Notes under the pieces: generated by a model | The model's database searches: none | What the model was told of the DNA's origin: nothing | What the model saw: the letters and a program-made list of their open reading frames with translations, nothing else | Program-made: the position numbers and the translations under genes | Source of the DNA: Bacteriovoracaceae bacterium UBA7695 | Lineage (GTDB): Bacteria > Bdellovibrionota > Bacteriovoracia > Bacteriovoracales > Bacteriovoracaceae | Reading direction: 5' to 3' | DNA length: 17,335 nucleotides | NCBI GenBank assembly: GCA_002482685.1 | Contig: DLGL01000023.1 | Location: forward strand, 1-17,335 | In this document: piece by piece, positions 1 to 6,750 of the stretch | Numbering within the stretch: position 1 is the stretch's first letter | Layout of the letters: each line of letters starts with the position of its first letter

Positions 1-1324
1 CATCGCAAACCGTGGTGAGATCGCCATCCGAGTCATTCGTAGTTGTAAAGAACTAGGAATTGAAACGGTTGCAGTTCATTCAACTGCTGATGAAGATTCT
101 TTGCATGTTAAAATGGCGGATGAATCAGTTTGTATTGGACCGGCGAAGTCGTCACTATCTTATTTAAATATCCCTCAAATTCTTTCTGCGGCAGATATCA
201 CGGGTGCAGATGCCATTCACCCTGGTTATGGTTTTCTATCTGAAAATGATGAGTTTTCCGAACTGTGCGCGAAATGGGGAATTACTTTTATCGGTCCAAG
301 TGTGAAATGCATTCAAGCGATGGGTGATAAAATTGAATCAAAGTTGATTGCAAAAAAAGCGAAGGTTCCGACACTTGAACCAATATATGTAAAAGATTCT
401 CCGGAAGCTGAGATTAAAAAATCTGTAGAGAAAATGGGCTTCCCTGTACTCATCAAAGCCTCAGCTGGTGGTGGTGGACGAGGAATGAAGCGCATCGAGA
501 ATTTCGACGAACTTTGGCCTGCTCTTTCACGATTGAAAGAAGAAGCCATTGCCGCATTTGGTGACGGCACACTTTTTATCGAAAAATATATTCAGAATCC
601 ACGTCACATTGAAGTTCAGATTCTCGCTGATCAACACGGAAGTGTGATTCATTTAGGTGAGCGTGATTGCACGATTCAAAGACGATTTCAAAAGATTCTT
701 GAAGAGGCTCCTTCACCAGTTTTAACCCCGAAGGTACGGGAAGAAGTATGTGAAGCTGCCGTGAGGCTCGCAAAATTTGTAGATTATGATTCAGTCGGAA
801 CGGTTGAGTTCCTATATGACCAAGATACTAAGAAATTCTACTTCATGGAAATGAACACTAGAATTCAAGTGGAACACCCAGTGACAGAAGGCCGAACTGG
901 AGTGGACCTAATCTCCGAACAAATTCGTCATGCTCAAGGGGAGAAAAGTCGATTCAAGCAGTCTGATATCATGTTTAGAAATCACGTCATGGAATTTCGA
1001 ATCAATGCTGAAGATCCAAGAACTGGGATGCCCTCACCGGGACATATCACGCATTATCACAGGCCTGGAGGCATTGGGGTTCGTATAGATGACTATATCT
1101 ATACAGGATATACTGTACCTCCTTACTATGATTCCATGGTTTCAAAGATCATTGTTCAGGCCGATAACCGTGCTAACTGTATCACCAGAGCTAAGCGTGT
1201 TTTGACTGAAACTGTGGTCAGTGGCATCCAAACAAACCTCGATTTACATAAGCAAATATTAGACGACCCAGACTTCGTGGAAAGTAAGTTTTCAACCAAT
1301 TATTTATCCAAAAAACTCATTTAA
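1..1324 (+). CDS. accC: Biotin carboxylase subunit of acetyl-CoA carboxylase (5' end outside the window)
   Basis: AccC carboxylates the biotin carried on AccB using ATP and bicarbonate, the first half-reaction of acetyl-CoA carboxylase in cytoplasmic fatty acid synthesis. The frame is already open at base 2 and begins IANRGEIAIRVIRS, matching about residue 7 of E. coli AccC, so only around six residues are missing upstream. The TTG at 101 is internal and is not the start. Visible family motifs are HPGYGFLSEN, the ATP-grasp glycine loop AGGGGRGM (near 470), EKYIQNPRHIEVQ and the catalytic EMNTRIQVEHPVTE (848-889, with the Glu, Asn and Arg expected for metal/ATP and bicarbonate binding). The full protein would be about 446 aa, close to the usual 449. 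Related biotin carboxylases such as the N-terminal part of pyruvate or propionyl-CoA carboxylase share these motifs, but the stop shortly after NYLSKKLI fits stand-alone AccC. An accB gene is expected just upstream but is not visible. Confidence 0.95.
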   Translation, partial: IANRGEIAIRVIRSCKELGIETVAVHSTADEDSLHVKMADESVCIGPAKSSLSYLNIPQILSAADITGADAIHPGYGFLSENDEFSELCAKWGITFIGPSVKCIQAMGDKIESKLIAKKAKVPTLEPIYVKDSPEAEIKKSVEKMGFPVLIKASAGGGGRGMKRIENFDELWPALSRLKEEAIAAFGDGTLFIEKYIQNPRHIEVQILADQHGSVIHLGERDCTIQRRFQKILEEAPSPVLTPKVREEVCEAAVRLAKFVDYDSVGTVEFLYDQDTKKFYFMEMNTRIQVEHPVTEGRTGVDLISEQIRHAQGEKSRFKQSDIMFRNHVMEFRINAEDPRTGMPSPGHITHYHRPGGIGVRIDDYIYTGYTVPPYYDSMVSKIIVQADNRANCITRAKRVLTETVVSGIQTNLDLHKQILDDPDFVESKFSTNYLSKKLI

Positions 1325-1327
1325 AAG

Positions 1328-1333
1328 TATAAT
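1328..1333 (+). promoter_or_regulatory. Candidate -10 element (TATAAT) for the TPR-tamB-tamA operon
   Basis: A perfect TATAAT lies just after the accC stop, 34 bases before the next ATG, which would give a leader of roughly 28 nt. Sequences 16-18 bp upstream, inside the last accC codons (for example TTATCC at 1304-1309), are poor -35 matches. This could be a weak promoter, or chance in AT-rich DNA with the operon read through from accC. Confidence 0.35.
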
Positions 1334-1367
1334 AAAATTAAGTGTTTAATATGACCCAGGAAGGGGC

Positions 1368-2750
1368 ATGGTGGAGATTAATTCCAAGATTCAACAACTG
1401 TTGGCGGAGTCCAAATTTGTTGAAGCTCAAAAAGAAGCAGAGTTTGTTTTAAATCAGTCTAAGGGTTCTGAGACGAGAGAACTATTGGAGCTGTATTTTC
1501 ATTCCCTGTCGGCCCAATCCCGACCACTTCCACGTGAACTTGTTTTTAGTTTAATTCATAAAATCCTTGCAAGTGATCCAGAGCAGGCCGAAAGTTGGCT
1601 GGAAAAAATTCCACAAAAAAATTCTCATGATGCTCAACGAATACTTGTTATTAAGATCCAAATAGCTGACCTCAAAGGAAGAACCGAAGTTCTCTATAAA
1701 CTTATTTCTGAATATCATCTTTTACGTTATGAAGCCTCGCAGCCGGCCATCCCTGAATTTATTCAGGCCCTGACCAAAAAATATTTTCCTCACGAATTTC
1801 ATATCCAACTTCAGCGTCTCGCCCTGGAGCTTATGAGAATGGATATCAAAACATGTGAAACCCTGATTCAGGAACTCATACTCTCATGTTTTGAAAAATC
1901 TTCTCCACGAGGGACAAAAGAAAAGTTAGCCTCTCTTTACGAGATTCTCGGCTCTGCAGAACGACTATTCCATCTTGAGATGTACCGGAATTTATGCTCA
2001 CTTCTTTCTCAAGGAATTAGTGACAAGAAAGATTATAAAAAAATTATTGAGCTTGTCATATTCACTGAAGATTTTAGGTTTCAGTCGCTTATTCTTGATG
2101 TGCTAATTAAAACTAATCTTGACGAAATTGCGGCCGAGTACGCCGTAGATTTAAAAAATAATGCTGGTTATAACTATGTTTATCTCGATAAGTATTTACC
2201 TCATTTGAAAAAGTATTTCTTTCAGAAAGCAAAAAATAAGCCCTTGTCGACGAATGAGCCTTTATTAGAAATTGATCTTAAGGTTGCCAAGGTTAAAGCT
2301 GTTCCATTTGTGAATGATACGATTAAGGACGCTACCGACGAGGAACTCCTGTTGGCGCATGTTTTGAAACACCAGACATTTTCAACCGATGAACTTTTAG
2401 ATATTTCAGTAAGTTTTGTTCAGTCTGAATATTACTTCGCTGCACTTAAAGCTGCTCAGCTTGCTTTTGATTCCACTCAAGATAGGGATATGAAGCTTAA
2501 ATCTTCATATCTTAAAGTGACATGTCTTCTTAAGACAGGTGACTACCGGGCTGCTCTAGACGTATCCCTGGATGCATTAAGCTATTCACAAACTCAAAAT
2601 GATATTCTTTCTTTTATGTATTCACAGGCAGAGTCTCATCTAAGATTGAAAGAGTTTTCTTCTGCAAAATCAATTCTGAGAAAAATTATTTCTATAGATT
2701 CTGATTACCGTCTCGCCAAAGAAAGACTGGATCAACTAAATGCGGTTTAA
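1368..2750 (+). CDS. Helical TPR-like cytoplasmic protein, first gene of the tamB-tamA operon
   Basis: This 460-aa protein has no signal peptide or membrane segment and is predominantly amphipathic helix, so it is probably cytoplasmic. The last 120 residues or so have the spacing and small/large residue alternation of TPR repeats: AALKAAQLAFDST, then YRAALDVSLDALSYS, then FSSAKSILRKIISID. The N-terminal start (QQLLAESKFVEAQKEAEFVL) also looks like a TPR helix pair. The middle resembles a degenerate helical solenoid without recognisable catalytic motifs. The start is ATG at 1368, preceded by a strong Shine-Dalgarno AAGGGG (1361-1366). The gene ends by overlapping the tamB-like start by 11 nt (ATGCGGTTTAA), which implies translational coupling and a shared process. 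A role as cytoplasmic partner or regulator of the TamA/TamB machinery is inference from position only; I cannot name the family. Confidence 0.85.
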   Translation: MVEINSKIQQLLAESKFVEAQKEAEFVLNQSKGSETRELLELYFHSLSAQSRPLPRELVFSLIHKILASDPEQAESWLEKIPQKNSHDAQRILVIKIQIADLKGRTEVLYKLISEYHLLRYEASQPAIPEFIQALTKKYFPHEFHIQLQRLALELMRMDIKTCETLIQELILSCFEKSSPRGTKEKLASLYEILGSAERLFHLEMYRNLCSLLSQGISDKKDYKKIIELVIFTEDFRFQSLILDVLIKTNLDEIAAEYAVDLKNNAGYNYVYLDKYLPHLKKYFFQKAKNKPLSTNEPLLEIDLKVAKVKAVPFVNDTIKDATDEELLLAHVLKHQTFSTDELLDISVSFVQSEYYFAALKAAQLAFDSTQDRDMKLKSSYLKVTCLLKTGDYRAALDVSLDALSYSQTQNDILSFMYSQAESHLRLKEFSSAKSILRKIISIDSDYRLAKERLDQLNAV

Positions 2751-5700
2751 AAGCATATTTGCCGCATTCTTATTTATTAGTCTCACCTGTATGGTGGCAC
2801 TTTTGATATTTGTTCAGACTAAAAGTTTTGGTCGAGTGGCCACAAAAATTATTACTGATCTGAGTCAGCGGCGTGCTCAGGTGCAGGTAGGAGTTAAGGA
2901 TATCGGTATAAGTTTGTTTCCGCCGGGGATTGAGCTTAATCAGGTCAAAGTAAAAAAAGTTATTTCTCCTGATGAAAAGTTTGAAGCTGAGTTTGGCAGA
3001 CTTGGTTTCTACATAGGCTTTATCGAACTCGAAGAGAAAAAAATTACTTTAGGTGAGATTCGCATATCAGATTCAACAATCGATTACTATTCTCCTAAAG
3101 ATGATACAGAGCTTAAAAAAATAGATCAGGAAATCATTGATAGGATATTTAATATTTCTGATGAACTTCCTGTGCGCATAGATACTGTGCTTTTGGAGAA
3201 TTCAAAAATTGTTGTGAATCATGAATTGATCGAAGCGAAACGGTTAAAAATCTTTAAACGGGGTGACTCGTTCATGGTTCGTTTTCACCTGGCAAATTTG
3301 AAACCTTCTGAAGAAGTTAAGTTTTCCCTGGATGAAATCTGGGGAGATGCTGAAGTCAATCGATCTGACGTAAAGATTCAACGATTAAAAGTTCAGCATA
3401 ATGTTCACACTTTGTTATTAAAGGGGAAAATTAAAAATTATCCATTGTTGAAAGATGCTCAAATTGCTGTTTCCGGAGAAGCTTCTATCCATTTAAATAA
3501 CTTAAAGGAAGACGTCTCATTTCCCGATTTGATAAAACTTGATCAGGGGTTTGCTCACTTGAGTTTTAAGACCTCTGCTCAGGATCAAAAAATGAAAGGC
3601 AGTCTGGAGCTTTCGGTTTCAGATTTAGAGTCTAATTTTCTCCATGCCCGGCAGATCGTTGCTTCTCTCGAACTTAAAGACGATGTAATAAGTCTATTTG
3701 GGCTTAATATAACTAATGGTGAAGAGAGACTGAAGCTTCTTGCCTCTAAAGAGATTTTCAATTTAAAAACTAAGCGCTACCTCTATCAACCTCTCTCTGT
3801 AAATGTTGATAAGTTCACCATGACTAATGCTCTTCGAGTATTACCCTCGCTTAAAGTTCTAAAAGGAAATCTTACAGGTAATCTTACTTTTGCATATCAG
3901 AATGAGAATATGGAGTTTATTCCTAAAGATGGTTTTCTTGTTCATGACCTTGGTCTTGTTGTAGGAGAAGAGAAAGATCCGTTCACTATTCTGATGATTA
4001 AACGGGCCAAACTTACTTCTACGTCAATGCGTCTAATAAATAAAGAATTTCAAATGGATTCAATGATTGAGTTAAACCACTCACTTCTTGATATCCATGG
4101 CTTTGTTAATTCTAATTTTGTAAATTTCAAAGCTAAAGATGCCATCATCGATCTGGAAGATTTTGGAAATATCTCTCAACTTGATATCAAAGGCAAGGGC
4201 ACGCTGGATATCACCGTAAATGGTGAAATTTCTGATACTACGGTTAATCTACGTGGTAAAACGAATGGTTTTGAAGTTCTAGGATATAAACTTGGCATGG
4301 CCGATAAGGATATCAGTGTAGCACTAGGTGACTCCAGTGTAATTATTCATAGATTAGAAGCGATGTTTAGAAATACTCCGATATCCGGGACCGGAGTCAT
4401 AAATTATGGGAACAAGGATATAGCTCTGGGAATAAACTCACCTAAAGCAAATTTGCATGATCTAAAAGATGTTCTTCAGCCCATTTTTTCAAAACTTACT
4501 TTCCTTCCTTCTGATCTTGATATGACTGCTAAAGTTGACGTTAATATTTATGGAAAAACATCCATGGATCAGTTGAAGCTAAAATCTGAAATTGAATTTA
4601 CAGACTTCGTAGCCTATGGGGAATCCTTGAGTTCAGGAGACTTCAAAATCGGACTTACTAACAAACTATTAACGATAAAAGATTTAACTGCGAATAAAGG
4701 AAAAGGACAAATTCGTGGGGATTTCCTGTTTAATCTCAATACAGATCAAATGAAACTCGATTATGAGTGGGATGAAATTGCATTATCCAGTTTTTCGGCC
4801 GTAAAAAAAGCGAATGTTAATTTAAATGGGGAAATCTATGGTTCTCTTCGAGGGGAGGGGTCAACAAGTGACTATCTGCTTAAATTAGAAGGGAAGATGA
4901 TAGAATCCAGGACACAAGACTTTAGTTTTGATGATAGTAAATTTAACTTTGATATCACGCCAACTTTTATGAAAGGTAAAGCCTCATTACTGGGGAGGAT
5001 TATTGAAACTGATTTTGACTATTCCTTTAATCATTCTCGACCTTCGCGTATTGATTTTAATGTCTCTGCCCCTGAACTAAAACCTTTCGCTACTGCATTT
5101 CTCGGGCAGCACCTTGAAACAGAAAATTTCTCAGGAGCACTTAGTTTTAAAGGTTCAACTCAATTTAAGGGAAATTTCAAGGATGTTGACCTTAAGGTCC
5201 TGTTGCAGAAGCTTGCCATCAAGCATGAGTCATTTTCAGTAAATTACTCCTCTTCTGAACCACAGTTTTTGATTGAAAACGACATTATTAAAAGATGGAA
5301 TTTATCCATTAGCGAGCCTGATTTATTTATTAAAGCTAGTGGGAGAGGACGAATTGGTGATGAGGTTTTATTAAAAAATGAGATTAATTTCAATTCCAAA
5401 ATATTTGAATTATTGCTATCACAAGTTCTGTCAGCTGAGGGATTCATTAAAAGCATCGTCAAAATTGAAGGCCGCAACGACCAGTATGATTTAACAGCGT
5501 CTTCATCAAGTGCAGATCTCAATTTAACCATCGAATCAATACCCTTTCCATTGAATCAACTTAGCTATAAATTGGATTTTGCAAATAATCGGCTACTCAT
5601 AGAAGAACTAAAGACGTCTCTTGAGAACGGTTCCCTTTCAATGAAGGGAGATGTTTTTTTTGATAACGATAGTCCTGACATAAATATCAAATACTCTCTT

Positions 5701-6750
5701 GATAAAGCAGAAATACCAATTTTAGGCAAATCAGTCATCAATCTTTCCGGGGAAGGAATTATTTTAGGTAATGAGCCTCCTTATAGCCTGGGAGGGGAAA
5801 TCGTCATCAACAAAGCTCAGATTGTTAACGAACTCACAGAGTTTGCGCCTAAATCAAATGCTCTGGCACAAATTAGATTCCTTCCAGCAAATCAGGAATC
5901 AGTGGCAGGAAAATTAATCAACCTGAATATTAACGTAAAAGCAGATAATCCTGTGAGAATTACCAATTCTCTAATGGATGTCAGTATGAAGGGCGAGATA
6001 ATGATTCTTGGTAACCCTGCCAGGCCAAAAGGGGAAGGGCATCTATATTCTCCACCAAATTCTTCAAGAGTTTTTTTTAAAAACAGCGAATACTACATAA
6101 CAAATGCAGATTTGCATTTTACACCCAAAAAAGAAATATCTAATCCAGACTTTGATGTTCAAGCAATGACTGTAATTGCTTCTTATAAAGTTTATGCAAA
6201 AGCTTATGGTGATTTAGAAAGGTTTAATTTTGATCTGACATCTGACCCTTCATTGCCGAGGAATTCAATTCTATCTCTGATTGCGTTTGGATACACTGAT
6301 GACCTTCAAAATTCTCTCCAGCAGAAAGATCAGCAAAATCTGACCCAAGTGGGCGTTGGTTCATTTGTTTTCGATCGATTCAAGATCAGCGATATATTAA
6401 ACAAGCAGTTTGGTCTTCAGGTAAATTTGGGTACAGTGCTAGAGCAGTCTCAAACAGATAGCTTATTATCCGGTCGAAACCAAGGCGGACAAGGAACACT
6501 CGGTAGAACTCGGTCTGCAACAAAAATTGAACTAAAAAAACGTCTGGATGAAGCCTTAAGCCTTTCTGTATCAAGTACTATGGGCGGAAGTATTGGTCAG
6601 AGACAAAGCATGAATCTTAACTATAGTGTAAGTAAAAAAGTTCAGCTTGAGGGCGTATACGAAGTCAGAACGAATGACGAAGGGCAGGCAGCCGATATCA
6701 TTAACAACTCGATTGGTGGGGATTTAAAATTCAGGTGGACTTTCAAATGA
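2740..6750 (+). CDS. tamB: TamB-like translocation/assembly module protein (DUF490 C-terminal domain)
   Basis: TamB-family proteins are inner-membrane-anchored, periplasm-spanning beta-rich proteins (AsmA/TamB bridge-like superfamily). They act with TamA in outer-membrane protein assembly and have been implicated in phospholipid transport. This one is 1336 aa (E. coli TamB is 1259). An N-terminal anchor lies at about residues 5-27 (IFAAFLFISLTCMVALLIFV). An AsmA-like segment follows (VRIDTVLLENSKIVVNHELI, around 145-165), then a very long run of alternating beta strands. The C-terminus is typical TamB_C: GEGHLYSPPNSSRVFFKN near residue 1098, the hallmark LTSDPSLPRNSILSLIAFG near 1166-1184, and a final strand ending RWTFK. 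The Shine-Dalgarno is weak (GGA at 2729), consistent with coupling to the preceding gene. Its stop overlaps the next start in ATGA. The order tamB-tamA is the reverse of E. coli. The family assignment is firm; the exact substrate is unknown. Confidence 0.92.
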   Translation: MRFKSIFAAFLFISLTCMVALLIFVQTKSFGRVATKIITDLSQRRAQVQVGVKDIGISLFPPGIELNQVKVKKVISPDEKFEAEFGRLGFYIGFIELEEKKITLGEIRISDSTIDYYSPKDDTELKKIDQEIIDRIFNISDELPVRIDTVLLENSKIVVNHELIEAKRLKIFKRGDSFMVRFHLANLKPSEEVKFSLDEIWGDAEVNRSDVKIQRLKVQHNVHTLLLKGKIKNYPLLKDAQIAVSGEASIHLNNLKEDVSFPDLIKLDQGFAHLSFKTSAQDQKMKGSLELSVSDLESNFLHARQIVASLELKDDVISLFGLNITNGEERLKLLASKEIFNLKTKRYLYQPLSVNVDKFTMTNALRVLPSLKVLKGNLTGNLTFAYQNENMEFIPKDGFLVHDLGLVVGEEKDPFTILMIKRAKLTSTSMRLINKEFQMDSMIELNHSLLDIHGFVNSNFVNFKAKDAIIDLEDFGNISQLDIKGKGTLDITVNGEISDTTVNLRGKTNGFEVLGYKLGMADKDISVALGDSSVIIHRLEAMFRNTPISGTGVINYGNKDIALGINSPKANLHDLKDVLQPIFSKLTFLPSDLDMTAKVDVNIYGKTSMDQLKLKSEIEFTDFVAYGESLSSGDFKIGLTNKLLTIKDLTANKGKGQIRGDFLFNLNTDQMKLDYEWDEIALSSFSAVKKANVNLNGEIYGSLRGEGSTSDYLLKLEGKMIESRTQDFSFDDSKFNFDITPTFMKGKASLLGRIIETDFDYSFNHSRPSRIDFNVSAPELKPFATAFLGQHLETENFSGALSFKGSTQFKGNFKDVDLKVLLQKLAIKHESFSVNYSSSEPQFLIENDIIKRWNLSISEPDLFIKASGRGRIGDEVLLKNEINFNSKIFELLLSQVLSAEGFIKSIVKIEGRNDQYDLTASSSSADLNLTIESIPFPLNQLSYKLDFANNRLLIEELKTSLENGSLSMKGDVFFDNDSPDINIKYSLDKAEIPILGKSVINLSGEGIILGNEPPYSLGGEIVINKAQIVNELTEFAPKSNALAQIRFLPANQESVAGKLINLNINVKADNPVRITNSLMDVSMKGEIMILGNPARPKGEGHLYSPPNSSRVFFKNSEYYITNADLHFTPKKEISNPDFDVQAMTVIASYKVYAKAYGDLERFNFDLTSDPSLPRNSILSLIAFGYTDDLQNSLQQKDQQNLTQVGVGSFVFDRFKISDILNKQFGLQVNLGTVLEQSQTDSLLSGRNQGGQGTLGRTRSATKIELKKRLDEALSLSVSSTMGGSIGQRQSMNLNYSVSKKVQLEGVYEVRTNDEGQAADIINNSIGGDLKFRWTFK

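Noticed and set aside
101..103. TTG at 101 as the start of accC
   Set aside because: The frame is open and matches AccC from base 2 (IANRGEIA), so the true start is upstream of the window.
313..773. Minus-strand open frames opposite accC
   Set aside because: They lie entirely antisense to well-conserved accC codons, and their translations are low-complexity with no family resemblance.
6735..6746. GTG at 6735 as the start of the TamA-like gene
   Set aside because: It adds MDFQ before a signal peptide and overlaps the Shine-Dalgarno; ATG at 6747 with the ATGA overlap is better.
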